Positions 8,688-17,007 of a stretch of DNA of 64,000 nucleotides are shown piece by piece (the first letter of the stretch is position 1; every line of letters starts with the position of its first letter). The stretch is taken from positions 485,893-549,892 of the forward strand of contig NZ_JNXG01000003.1 in the NCBI RefSeq assembly GCF_000717025.1, written 5' to 3'. The notes below the pieces were generated by a model. It saw only the letters and a list, made by a program, of their open reading frames with translations. It searched no databases and was not told where the DNA came from. Origin of the DNA: Streptomyces atroolivaceus (GTDB taxonomy: Bacteria > Actinomycetota > Actinomycetes > Streptomycetales > Streptomycetaceae). Made by a program: the position numbers and the translations under genes.

Positions 8688-10085
8688 CTACGCCTTCGCC
8701 CGCAGCTCCCGTACCCAGGCGACGAGCAGCACGAGGCCGGTGGCCCCGGCCGACCACAGGACCTGCGGACGGGCCACGTCGTCGGTGAGCATCAGCAGCA
8801 GGACGGCCAGCAGACCGGCCAGGGTCACCCAGGTCAGGTACGGGAAGCACCACATCCGCAGCGCCAGGGCGCCCGGCGCATCACGCTCCAGCAGGCGCCG
8901 CAGCCGCAGCTGCGAGGCGGCGATCAGGCCCCAGACGAAGAGCAGGACCGCCCCCACCGAGTTGAGCATGTAGAGGAAGACGGTGTCGGGCCACTTCAGA
9001 TTGAGCAGTACGGAGACGAAGCCGAAGGCCACCGAGGCCAGGACCGCCCGACGGGGCACCCCGCCCCCGCCGCCCCGTCCGCCCGACACCTTCAGCAGCC
9101 CGCGCGGTGCCTCGCCGCGCTCGGCGAGCGAGAAGATCATCCGGGACGAGCCGTACAGGTTGGCGTTGAGCGCCGAGAGCAGTGCCACGAAGACCACGAT
9201 GTTCATGATCTGCCCGGCCGACGGCACTCCCATCGAGTCCAGGACCTTCACATACGGGCTGAGACCCGCCTGCTGCGCGGTCCAGGGCAGAACGGTCACG
9301 ATCACCAGCATCGAACCCACGTAGAAGAAGAGGATGCGCACCACCGCACTGCGCACCGCACGCCCCACGGCGCGCGCCGGATCGTCGGTCTCGGCAGCCG
9401 CGATCGTCACGACCTCCAGCCCGCCGAAGGCGAACACCACGGTGAGCACACCGGAGACCACACCGTCCCAGCCGTTCGGCAGGAAGCCGCCCTGACCGGT
9501 GAGGTTCGTCAGCCCCACGGGTTCGGTGTCCGGGAGGACGCCGAGGACGGCCAGCAGTCCGAGCGCCAGGAAGACCACGATCGCGGCCACCTTCAGCGCG
9601 GCGAACCAGAACTCGAACTCGCCGAAGTTCTTCACGGCCGTCAGGTTGGCCACGGTGAACACCACCATGAACAGCAGTACCCAGAGCCACTGGTCCACCG
9701 CGGGCACCCAGCCGTGCGCGATCTGCGCGGCCGCCGTCGCCTCCACGGCGAGCACCACCACCAGCATGAACCAGTAGAGCCAGCCCACGCTGAAACCGGC
9801 CCAGCGGCCCAGTGCGCGCTCGGCGTGGACGGAGAAGGACCCGGACGCGGGCATCGCCGCCGACATCTCGCCGAGCATCCGCATCACCAGCATGGCGAGC
9901 GCGCCCGCGATCAGGTACGAGACGACGACGGCGGGCCCGGCGACCGCGATCCCGGCGCCGGACCCGACGAAGAGACCGGCACCGATCACCCCGCCCAGGC
10001 CGAGCATCGTCAGGTGGCGCTGCTTCAGGCCGTGGGCCAGGGGCTCGGACGGTACGGGGGAGTGCGTGGGGGGCGCGTCGTGCAT
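8688..10085 (-). CDS. Amino-acid permease (APC/AAT family), copy 2
   Basis: 465 residues, twelve predicted membrane segments. It shares with its neighbours HGLKQRHLTMLGLGGVIGAGLFVGSG, RMLGEMSAAMPASGSFSVHAERALGRWAGF, NFGEFEFWFAALKV and the loop NANLYGSSRM. The central loop has a glycine-rich insert (SGGRGGGGGVPRRA) not seen in the other two copies. Proton-coupled amino-acid uptake is inferred; the substrate is unknown. It is divergent from bioY, with a 262-base shared upstream region. Confidence 0.87.
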   Translation of the reverse strand: MHDAPPTHSPVPSEPLAHGLKQRHLTMLGLGGVIGAGLFVGSGAGIAVAGPAVVVSYLIAGALAMLVMRMLGEMSAAMPASGSFSVHAERALGRWAGFSVGWLYWFMLVVVLAVEATAAAQIAHGWVPAVDQWLWVLLFMVVFTVANLTAVKNFGEFEFWFAALKVAAIVVFLALGLLAVLGVLPDTEPVGLTNLTGQGGFLPNGWDGVVSGVLTVVFAFGGLEVVTIAAAETDDPARAVGRAVRSAVVRILFFYVGSMLVIVTVLPWTAQQAGLSPYVKVLDSMGVPSAGQIMNIVVFVALLSALNANLYGSSRMIFSLAERGEAPRGLLKVSGGRGGGGGVPRRAVLASVAFGFVSVLLNLKWPDTVFLYMLNSVGAVLLFVWGLIAASQLRLRRLLERDAPGALALRMWCFPYLTWVTLAGLLAVLLLMLTDDVARPQVLWSAGATGLVLLVAWVRELRAKA

Positions 10086-10347
10086 GAGCTGCGGATCACT
10101 CTCGGATCATTTATGGGGAACCTACAGTCTCACGGGCCGACATCCCTTACCGAACGGAGGGCCGGGCGTACCCCGACCTCCGTGACCAGCATCACGCCGA
10201 CGAGTGATTGCGCGACGTTCTTTGTCCGAACCCGACTAACCCCTCAACCGCCGCTTTGTGGGCGGCTGATGGTGTTCCGGCGATATCGCGTCGGCTAACG
10301 TCACCCTCAGTCCGTCCCTGCCTGCCGACCTCACCCGCGGAGTCCCG

Positions 10348-10941
10348 ATGAGTACTGCTGCCGCCCCCGTCCGTTCCGGAGCGGTCCTCGCCGACCTGCT
10401 GCCCGCAGCCCGGCACCGCTACGCCGTGGACACGGCGCTGGTCGTCGGCGGTGCCGCCCTCACCGGCATAGCGGCCCAGATCGCCGTGCCCGTCCCCGGT
10501 TCCCCGGTCCCCGTCACCGGCCAGACCTTCGCCGCACTGCTCATCGGCACCGCGCTCGGCGCCCGCCGCGGCTTCCTCTCGCTGGCCCTGTACGCGCTCG
10601 TCGGCATGGCCGGCATGCCGTGGTTCTCCGAGGGCACCTCCGGCCCGGGCGGCGCGTCGTTCGGCTACGTCCTCGGCATGCTGCTCGCCGCCACCGTCGT
10701 CGGCGGCCTCGCACGCCGGGGCGGCGACCGCTCCGTCCTGCGCACCGCGGGGACCATGGCGGTCGGCTCACTGATCATCTACGCGGTCGGAGTGCCCTAC
10801 CTGGCACTCTCCACCGGCATGTCGATGAGCGCCGCCGTCGCGGCCGGCCTGGTGCCGTTCCTCATCGGCGACGCCCTCAAGGCCGCGCTGGCCATGGGTG
10901 CGCTGCCCGCTTCCTGGAAGCTCATCGGACGTCGCGGCTGA
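10348..10941 (+). CDS. bioY: Biotin transporter substrate-binding protein BioY
   Basis: 197 residues with six hydrophobic segments and the BioY pattern: AAQIAVPVPGSPVPVTGQTFAALLIGTALGAR, then GMAGMPWFSEGTSGPGGASFGYVLGMLLAA and a C-terminal FLIGDALKAALAMG. BioY is the S component of the energy-coupling-factor biotin importer. No bioM or bioN (ATPase and T component) is next to it, so it either uses a shared ECF module or acts alone, as described for solitary BioY proteins. A possible -10 hexamer TAACGT is at 10296-10301; the ribosome-binding site is weak (GGAG). Confidence 0.93.
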   Translation: MSTAAAPVRSGAVLADLLPAARHRYAVDTALVVGGAALTGIAAQIAVPVPGSPVPVTGQTFAALLIGTALGARRGFLSLALYALVGMAGMPWFSEGTSGPGGASFGYVLGMLLAATVVGGLARRGGDRSVLRTAGTMAVGSLIIYAVGVPYLALSTGMSMSAAVAAGLVPFLIGDALKAALAMGALPASWKLIGRRG

Positions 10942-10960
10942 CGCCGCAGGCACTCCCCGA

Positions 10961-11004
10961 AGAGGCTCGCCGGACCGTGACACGACACGGACCGGCGGGC
11001 CTCT
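10961..11004 (+). terminator. bioY terminator hairpin
   Basis: Imperfect 19-bp stem, 10961-10979 with 10986-11004, containing one wobble pair and one mismatch and a six-base loop, starting 20 bases after the bioY stop codon. Confidence 0.6.
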
Positions 11005-11120
11005 CGCGCGTGCGGGGTTCGTGGAGCCTCGTGCGCCCCCCCGGCCGCCTCCACGCAGGAGGCCGGGACGGGGCCGGTCTGAAGCCGCTCCGGACGCTGT
11101 CGACCGTGGCGGGGCATGCG

Positions 11121-11166
11121 GAAGGCCCTCCGCCGCCCGCGGGATCGCGGGCGGCGGAGAGCCTTC
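11121..11166. terminator. Second hairpin between bioY and the third permease
   Basis: Perfect 13-bp GC-rich stem (11128-11140 with 11147-11159) extended by GAAGGC/GCCTTC (11121-11126 with 11161-11166) after one mismatch. It lies just after the end of the minus-strand permease gene and can stop transcription from both sides. Confidence 0.65.
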
Positions 11167-11203
11167 CGGGGGCCTGACATCCGCCGTCAGGCGTGCGTGA
11201 CGG

Positions 11204-12649
11204 TCACTCGACCGGCGCCGCCGCCTTCGCCTTCCGGCTGCGGGCTTCGCGCACCAGCGAGATCCCCACGACCAGGGCCGCGACCAGCAGCGAGAGCAGC
11301 ACCTGCTCGCGCCCGGCGTCGTCGGTCAGCATGTAGACGAGGACGAAGGAGATCATCGCGATCGTCGCCCAGGTCAGATACGGGAAGAGCCACATCCGCA
11401 CGACGAGCTTCTCGGGCGACTCGCGCAGGATGATGCCGCGCATCCGCAGCTGCGTGAAGCAGATCACCAGCCACACGAAGAGGGCCACGGCGCCGGAGCT
11501 GTTCAGCAGGAACGCGAACACCGTGTCGGGCCACTGGTAGTTGAAGAACACGGCGACGAAGCCGAACACGACGGACGACAGGATCGCCGCCTGCGGCACA
11601 CCCCGCTTGTTGACCCGGGCGAACGCCTTGGGTGCGTCTCCCCGCTGTCCCAGCGAGAAGGCCATGCGCGAGGCCGTGTAGAGGCCGGAGTTGAGACAGG
11701 ACAGCACAGCGGTCAGCACGATGACGTCCATGACCTGGCCGGCGTGCGGGATGCCGATGACGTTCAGTGCGGCGACGTACGAACCGTCCTCGACGATCGA
11801 GGGGTCGTTCCACGGCAGCAGGGTGAGGACGACGAAGATCGAGCCCAGGTAGAAGATGGCGATACGCCAGATCACACTGTTGGTCGCCTTGGAGACGGCA
11901 CGCCGCGGGTCCTCGGACTCACCGGCCGCCAGGGTCACGATCTCGCTGCCCATGAAGGAGAAGACGACCATCAGCACACCCGTGAGGATGGCCCCCGGCC
12001 CTTCGGGGAAGAACCCGCCGGTGTCCGTGAGGTGGGCGAGGCCCGACCCCGCGTTGTCCGCGCCCGGCAGGACGCCGAAGACGGCGAGCAGGCCGACGAC
12101 GACGAACGCGCCGATCGCCACGACCTTGATCCCGGCGAACCAGAACTCGAACTCACCGTACGAGCCGACGGAGACCAGGTTGGTCGCCGTCAGCACCACC
12201 ATGACGATCAGGGCCCACGCCCACTGCGGTACGCCGGGGACCCAGCTCTCCAGGATCTTGGCACCCGCCGTGGCCTCGACGGCGAGCACCACGACCCAGA
12301 AGAACCAGTACAGCCAGCCGATGGAGAAGCCGGCCCAGCGGCCCAGGGCGCGGTCGGCGTACGCGGAGAAGGAACCGGAGCTCGGCCGGGCGACGGCCAT
12401 CTCGCCGAGCATCCGCATGACGAAGACGACCATCAGGCCGACCAGCGCGTACGACAGCAGAATGGCCGGTCCCGCGGCGGCGATGCCGGCGCCGGAGCCC
12501 ACGAAGAGGCCCGCCCCGATCACGCCGCCGATGGCGATCATCGAGAGATGACGGTTCTTGAGACCGGCCTGAAGACCGTCCGGGGAGTCCGGCTTACCCG
12601 GCTCACCGGGCTGTTGGCCCGGTCCAGCCAGAGTCGACTGCGACGTCAT
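11204..12649 (-). CDS. Amino-acid permease (APC/AAT family), copy 3
   Basis: 481 residues, twelve membrane segments, same family as the two permeases at 7150-10085: AGLKNRHLSMIAIGGVIGAGLFVGSG, RMLGEMAVARPSSGSFSAYADRALGRWAGF and YGEFEFWFAGIKV. A 30-residue hydrophilic glycine/proline-rich N-terminal tail precedes the first membrane segment. The start ATG 12649 has AAGGA at 8-base spacing. The 5' leader carries a 10-bp hairpin (12689-12718), which could be a regulatory element. The substrate is unknown. Confidence 0.87.
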   Translation of the reverse strand: MTSQSTLAGPGQQPGEPGKPDSPDGLQAGLKNRHLSMIAIGGVIGAGLFVGSGAGIAAAGPAILLSYALVGLMVVFVMRMLGEMAVARPSSGSFSAYADRALGRWAGFSIGWLYWFFWVVVLAVEATAGAKILESWVPGVPQWAWALIVMVVLTATNLVSVGSYGEFEFWFAGIKVVAIGAFVVVGLLAVFGVLPGADNAGSGLAHLTDTGGFFPEGPGAILTGVLMVVFSFMGSEIVTLAAGESEDPRRAVSKATNSVIWRIAIFYLGSIFVVLTLLPWNDPSIVEDGSYVAALNVIGIPHAGQVMDVIVLTAVLSCLNSGLYTASRMAFSLGQRGDAPKAFARVNKRGVPQAAILSSVVFGFVAVFFNYQWPDTVFAFLLNSSGAVALFVWLVICFTQLRMRGIILRESPEKLVVRMWLFPYLTWATIAMISFVLVYMLTDDAGREQVLLSLLVAALVVGISLVREARSRKAKAAAPVE

Positions 12650-12688
12650 GGATCGAATCCTTACGTTTTCTGATCACGTGGGTCGGTG

Positions 12689-12718
12689 TTGCCTCCGCGG
12701 GGGGTGGTGCGGAGGCAA
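12689..12718 (-). promoter_or_regulatory. Hairpin in the upstream region of the third permease gene
   Basis: Perfect 10-bp inverted repeat (12689-12698 with 12709-12718) around a ten-base G/T-rich loop, 40 bases before the permease start. It could be an attenuator stem or an operator; it matches no riboswitch class that I recognise. The remaining part of 12650-12898 holds the divergent promoters and no gene that I can see. Confidence 0.35.
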
Positions 12719-12898
12719 GGCCACGCATTCAAGCCCGATCGGCACAGGAAACGGAACCCCCTCATCCGGTTCCTTGACCCGATCGTTGCCCGAGTGGCAT
12801 CGCACACAGGCTCCGGGTCCGAACCCCGCGCGCAGAACCCGTGTGGGTCCCGACCCCGCTGACGGTTACCCCGCCCGGTCCGTGCCACACTTCGCACC

Positions 12899-13387
12899 AT
12901 GCGCGTGTACCTCGGCTCCGACCATGCCGGTTTCGAACTGAAGAACCACCTCGTCGAGTGGCTCACGGCCCACGGCCACGAGGCCGTCGACTGTGGTCCC
13001 CACATCTACGACGCCCAGGACGACTACCCGCCGTTCTGCCTCCGCGCCGCCGAGCGGACGGCCGCGGACAAGGACAGCCTCGGGATCGTCATCGGCGGCT
13101 CCGGGAACGGCGAGCAGATCGCCGCGAACAAGGTCAAGGGCGTCCGTGCCGCGCTCGCCTGGAGCGAGCAGACCGCCGCGCTCGGCCGTGAGCACAACGA
13201 CGCCAACGTGGTGGCCATCGGAGGACGGATGCACACGGTGGAGGAGTCCACCAAGTTCGTCGAGATCTTCCTCGCCACCCCGTACTCGGGTGAGGAGCGC
13301 CACACCCGCCGCATCGACATGCTCTCGGCGTACGAGGCCACGGGCGAGCTCCCCCCGGTCCCGGCCCACCACCCGCAGCAGGGCTGA
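12899..13387 (+). CDS. rpiB: Ribose-5-phosphate isomerase B
   Basis: 162 residues, full length for RpiB, which interconverts ribose 5-phosphate and ribulose 5-phosphate. N-terminal YLGSDHAGFELK is the family signature; GGSGNGEQIAANKVKGVRAA follows the mycobacterial type, in which a glutamate (here E72) replaces the cysteine base of the E. coli enzyme. REHNDANVVAIGGRM and the arginines near RHTRRID complete the phosphate-binding site. There is no Shine-Dalgarno sequence, and CACACT lies seven bases before the ATG, so a leaderless transcript is plausible. Confidence 0.95.
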   Translation: MRVYLGSDHAGFELKNHLVEWLTAHGHEAVDCGPHIYDAQDDYPPFCLRAAERTAADKDSLGIVIGGSGNGEQIAANKVKGVRAALAWSEQTAALGREHNDANVVAIGGRMHTVEESTKFVEIFLATPYSGEERHTRRIDMLSAYEATGELPPVPAHHPQQG

Positions 13388-13417
13388 GCCAGGCCTCCAG
13401 CCCGCACCCCTTCCTCC

Positions 13418-13444
13418 GTGCCGCCGGGCCCTGCCCGGCGGCAC
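13418..13444 (+). terminator. Hairpin between rpiB and the Nei gene
   Basis: Perfect 12-bp GC-rich stem, 13418-13429 with 13433-13444, loop of three bases. It ends 24 bases before the GTG of the next gene, so it terminates or attenuates read-through from rpiB. Confidence 0.55.
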
Positions 13445-13468
13445 AAGCGCGTCACCAGGAGACCTGCC

Positions 13469-14290
13469 GTGCCCGAGGGGCATACGATCCACCGCCTCGC
13501 CGCCGACCACCACGAGCGCTTCGCGGGCGACCCGGTGCGGGTGAGCAGCCCCCAGGGCAAGTTCTCCGACAGCGCGGCCCTGCTGGACGGCCGGATCCTC
13601 ACCGGCGTCGACGCCCACGGCAAGCACCTCTTCCTCGGCTTCGAGGGATCGGTCTGGGTCCACATCCACCTCGGCCTCTTCGGCAAGCTCGGCTTCGGCA
13701 CGACCCCGCCGCCGCCCCCCACGGACACGGTCCGGCTGCGCCTGGTCAACGAGACCCACCACGCCGATCTGCGCGGCCCCACCACCTGCGCCCTGATCAC
13801 GGGCCCCGAGAAGCGCGCGATACACGACCGGCTGGGCCCGGACCCGCTGCGCGCCGACGAGGACGGCGAGCGGGCCTGGCAGCGCATCTCCCGCAGCCGC
13901 GTCACGGTCGCCGCCCTGCTGATGGACCAGAAGGTCGTCGCGGGCGTCGGCAACGTCTACCGCGCCGAAGTCCTCTTCCGGCACGGCATCGACCCGTACC
14001 GCGCGGGCCGGGACCTCACGCGGGGCGAGTGGGACGCGGTCTGGGCCGACCTCGGCGTCCTCATGCGCGAGGGCGTGCGGAACAACCGCATCGACACCGT
14101 CCGGCCCGAGCATCTGCCGGAGGCCATGGGCAGGCCTCCGCGGGTCGACGACCACGGCGGCGAGGTGTACGTCTACCGCCGGACCGGGCAGGCGTGCCAC
14201 GTCTGCGGCGCCGGGATCCGTACGGCCGGCCTCGCGGCCCGCAACCTCTTCTGGTGCCCGGTCTGCCAGCCGTCCGTACCGGGCCGCTAG
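13469..14290 (+). CDS. nei: Fpg/Nei-family DNA glycosylase (endonuclease VIII type)
   Basis: 273 residues. The start GTG at 13469 gives the mature N-terminus Pro-Glu-Gly-His, with catalytic P2 (Schiff base) and E3 as in all Fpg/Nei enzymes; AGGAG precedes it. GKHLF supplies the beta-hairpin lysine, VAGVGNVYRAEVLFRHGIDP is the helix-two-turn-helix, and CHVCG...CPVC at the C-terminus is the zinc finger. It removes oxidised pyrimidines from DNA and nicks at the abasic site (base-excision repair). The PEGH start and overall order fit Nei better than Fpg. The N-terminal extension in the longer frame is the terminator hairpin, not protein. Confidence 0.92.
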   Translation: MPEGHTIHRLAADHHERFAGDPVRVSSPQGKFSDSAALLDGRILTGVDAHGKHLFLGFEGSVWVHIHLGLFGKLGFGTTPPPPPTDTVRLRLVNETHHADLRGPTTCALITGPEKRAIHDRLGPDPLRADEDGERAWQRISRSRVTVAALLMDQKVVAGVGNVYRAEVLFRHGIDPYRAGRDLTRGEWDAVWADLGVLMREGVRNNRIDTVRPEHLPEAMGRPPRVDDHGGEVYVYRRTGQACHVCGAGIRTAGLAARNLFWCPVCQPSVPGR

Positions 14291-14302
14291 GACCGTCCGG
14301 GT

Positions 14303-15535
14303 TCAGAAACCGTGGGGGCACCACGGCTGCGCGTCCGAGGAGAACGCCAGAGCGGCCTCCGCCAGCGCACCCGCTCGCAGTTCCCGCACCCGCCCGGCCG
14401 CCGCCAGAGTGGTCAGCGACACCCCGCCCAGATAGGCGGCGCCCAACTCGTTCACCGACAGGGCCAGTTCGGGATCTTCGTCCGTCCGCCTGCAGACGGC
14501 CGCACCCTTCTCGTCGACCGTCAGCCGCCAACGCCCCGCGTTCCACGGGCAGAAGGCGTCCTCCACCTCCAGCACCACGTCGACCGGGGCCCGGTAGCTC
14601 CTGGCCTCCAGCGCCGCGCCCAGCTCGACCAGGCGCACGTACAGCCCGTCCCGCAGCCGTACCTCGCAGCGCCGGACGTCGGAGACCAGCCGCAGCACGG
14701 CGTCGTCCGCCGGCCGGTTGTGGCACTCGACCACCGATGTCAGGTCGATCCCGAACAGGAAGCGCCACAGCGCCGCGTACGAGGCGGGGTCCAGCGCCGC
14801 CAGGTCACGCACCGCCACCGCGCCCCGGGGGCCGGCATCGTCCCAGGCGGGCCGCAGATGGAACGTCGCGTACCCCGTCACCTCGCCGTCCCGCTCCGCG
14901 AGCACGCACTGCAGCGGGGAGCCGCCCTTCCGGCCGCTCTCCGGGTCGTTCACCGGCACCCGCTCCCAGCCGGGCTGACGCACGGGGGTGCCGGGCCGGT
15001 CCGCCGCCAGCCGTCCGTACACCGCCTCGCAGGCGTCGAGCGCCTGCGCCGGGGACGACCGGCGCACCCGCACGCCGTCCGTGCCCGGGGGCAGTGCGAG
15101 GCGGACCCGGGAGGTGTCGATCCGCAGGTTCATCTCCGTCGTGGCCGCACCGTAGCCGAACCTGCCGTAGATGCCGGGCTCCGACGCCAGCAGCACCGCG
15201 AGCGGCTCGCCCCAGGAGCGGACGTCGTCCAGCTGGCGCCGCATCATCGACGTCAGCAGCCCCTGTCTGCGGTGCGTCGCGGAGACGCTCACCCCCGTGA
15301 CCCCGGCGGCCGGGACCGCGGCCCCGCCGGGCACGGTCAGCCGGAAGCTGTACGCACCGGCCGTCCCCACGCAGTCCGCGCCGTCCCAGTGGCCGATGGC
15401 ACGCTGCGGCTCGGCGAGGGCGGCGTACATCTCGCGGCTCTCGGGAGAGAAGGGGACGCCCCCGAACGCCAACTCGAGACAGCCGAACCAGGCGTCCCGT
15501 TCCGCCTCCGACAGCACCCGCAATTCCGTGGTCAT
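14303..15535 (-). CDS. Eis-family GNAT N-acetyltransferase
   Basis: 410 residues, the size of mycobacterial Eis (enhanced intracellular survival). Two tandem GNAT-like domains and a sterol-carrier-like C-terminal domain are expected. Visible are TGVSVSATHRRQGLLTSMMRR (acetyl-CoA motif in the first domain), SEPGIYGRFGYGAAT, and the C-terminal end PWCPHGF, in keeping with the family habit of using the chain-terminal carboxylate in catalysis. Some Eis proteins acetylate aminoglycosides at several positions; whether this one does is unknown. It is convergent with nei, only 12 bases apart. Confidence 0.88.
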   Translation of the reverse strand: MTTELRVLSEAERDAWFGCLELAFGGVPFSPESREMYAALAEPQRAIGHWDGADCVGTAGAYSFRLTVPGGAAVPAAGVTGVSVSATHRRQGLLTSMMRRQLDDVRSWGEPLAVLLASEPGIYGRFGYGAATTEMNLRIDTSRVRLALPPGTDGVRVRRSSPAQALDACEAVYGRLAADRPGTPVRQPGWERVPVNDPESGRKGGSPLQCVLAERDGEVTGYATFHLRPAWDDAGPRGAVAVRDLAALDPASYAALWRFLFGIDLTSVVECHNRPADDAVLRLVSDVRRCEVRLRDGLYVRLVELGAALEARSYRAPVDVVLEVEDAFCPWNAGRWRLTVDEKGAAVCRRTDEDPELALSVNELGAAYLGGVSLTTLAAAGRVRELRAGALAEAALAFSSDAQPWCPHGF

Positions 15536-15621
15536 GCCCCCTGCTTACCAGGACCGCGCGGCGCGGGCGACCCAGTTTCGAACACATTGTCACGGGGTCC
15601 CCCTGCACCGGAGGCCGTCGG

Positions 15622-16785
15622 GTGGATAAGGTCCCGGCAATGGCCCGTCGCAGAGGAGCAGAGACCTACACCGCCCGGTGGCGAAGATCGGCGCACCGGG
15701 CGCGCATCGCGCTGCGCAGGTCCGGCGTCGACTACTTCCGCGGTGACGGCTCCGACTGGATAGCCCTGGCCGGTCTGCTGATCGTCATTCCGGTGATCAC
15801 CGCCACCACGCTGCTCAACCCGGTCTGGTGCTCACCGACCGCCCTGGCCCTGCCGATCGTCGCGGGCGGCCTGCTGCTGCGGCCGGCCAGCCTGCTGAGC
15901 CTCTACGCGACCGCCGCCGCCGCCCTGATCGTGGAGTCCATCGCCCTCGGCCCGTACGCGGACGGGCCTGCCCGGGTCACGCCTGGCACCGTCCTGGTCG
16001 TCGCGGCCTGCGGCTTCTTCGGACTGGTCCTCGCCCAGTTCCGGGCCCGGGTCGGAGTGCCGTGGCGACGCGGCGGCACCATGCTCTTCGACCTGCGCGA
16101 GCGGATCCGGGTACAGAGCGCCCTGCCGCGGCTGCCCGAGGGCTGGCACCGCGAGATGGCGCTGCGCCCTGCGGGCGGCCAGTCGTTCTCCGGCGACTTC
16201 GTCGTCGCCGCCCGTACCCACGGCGGACGCACCCTGGAAGTGGTGCTCACCGATGTCTCGGGCAAGGGCATGGACGCGGGTTCCCGCGCCCTGCTGCTCT
16301 CCGGAGCCTTCGGCGGCCTCCTGGGCTCCCTGCCGCCGCACGGCTTCCTGCCCGCCGCCAACGGCTACCTGCTGCGCCAGGACTGGGACGAGGGTTTCGC
16401 CACCTCCATCCATCTCGTCCTGGACCTCGACTCCGGCGACTACGAACTCCTCTCGGCAGGCCATCCCCCCGCGCTCCAGCTGCACGCAGGCAGCGGACGG
16501 TGGGAGGAGATGGCCGCCGAGGGCCCCCTGCTCGGTGTGTACGACGGAGCGCAGTTCGACGCGGTGAAGGGCTCGCTGGCGCCCGGGGACGTCCTGATGC
16601 TCTTCACGGACGGCCTGGTGGAGGCGTCCGACAGGGACATCGCCGAGGGCATCGACCGCCTGACCGGCGAGGCGGACCGCTATGTCGCGACGGGCTTCGA
16701 GGGCGCCGCGTGGCATCTGATCGAGGCCTGCGCGAAGGACGTCAACGACGACCGTGCTCTCCTGCTGCTGTCCCGCCGGGGCTGA
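15622..16785 (+). CDS. Membrane-anchored PP2C/SpoIIE-type serine phosphatase
   Basis: 387 residues. A basic N-terminal tail is followed by three to four membrane segments (about residues 48-140: IALAGLLIVIPVITATTLL; LALPIVAGGLLL; AAAALIVESIALG; VLVVAACGFFGLVLAQF), then a cytoplasmic SpoIIE-like PP2C domain: GGQSFSGDFV, LTDVSGKGMDAGSRALLL, HPPALQL, MLFTDGLVEAS and NDDRALLLL carry the metal-binding acidic residues. Streptomyces has dozens of such phosphatases, often acting on anti-anti-sigma factors. No kinase or antagonist gene is adjacent. Start GTG 15622 has GGAGG seven bases before it; the ATG at 15640 is too far from that site. Confidence 0.88.
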   Translation: MDKVPAMARRRGAETYTARWRRSAHRARIALRRSGVDYFRGDGSDWIALAGLLIVIPVITATTLLNPVWCSPTALALPIVAGGLLLRPASLLSLYATAAAALIVESIALGPYADGPARVTPGTVLVVAACGFFGLVLAQFRARVGVPWRRGGTMLFDLRERIRVQSALPRLPEGWHREMALRPAGGQSFSGDFVVAARTHGGRTLEVVLTDVSGKGMDAGSRALLLSGAFGGLLGSLPPHGFLPAANGYLLRQDWDEGFATSIHLVLDLDSGDYELLSAGHPPALQLHAGSGRWEEMAAEGPLLGVYDGAQFDAVKGSLAPGDVLMLFTDGLVEASDRDIAEGIDRLTGEADRYVATGFEGAAWHLIEACAKDVNDDRALLLLSRRG

Positions 16786-16963
16786 ACGGTGCGAACCGGG
16801 TGAAACGGTACAGGCGTCAAGCGGAGCGCTCAGCTGTCACCCGAACGAGAAGCCAGTCCGTCTCCGTCGATCCGGAGCGTCTCCGACGCGGCATCACGGA
16901 CACGTCGAGCCGGAGTCGTCATCCCTGACAGGTCATCCCTGGCACGTCTCCCTGATGCGTCAT

Positions 16964-16996
16964 CCCGGGTGCGCGGACGGAGTCCCCGCACCCGGG
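16964..16996. terminator. Hairpin between convergent phosphatase and antiporter genes
   Basis: Perfect 10-bp stem, 16964-16973 with 16987-16996, 13-base loop, placed just before the stop codon of the minus-strand antiporter gene. The rest of 16786-17007 contains no gene that I can support. Confidence 0.55.
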
Positions 16997-17007
16997 TCGT
17001 CCGCACC

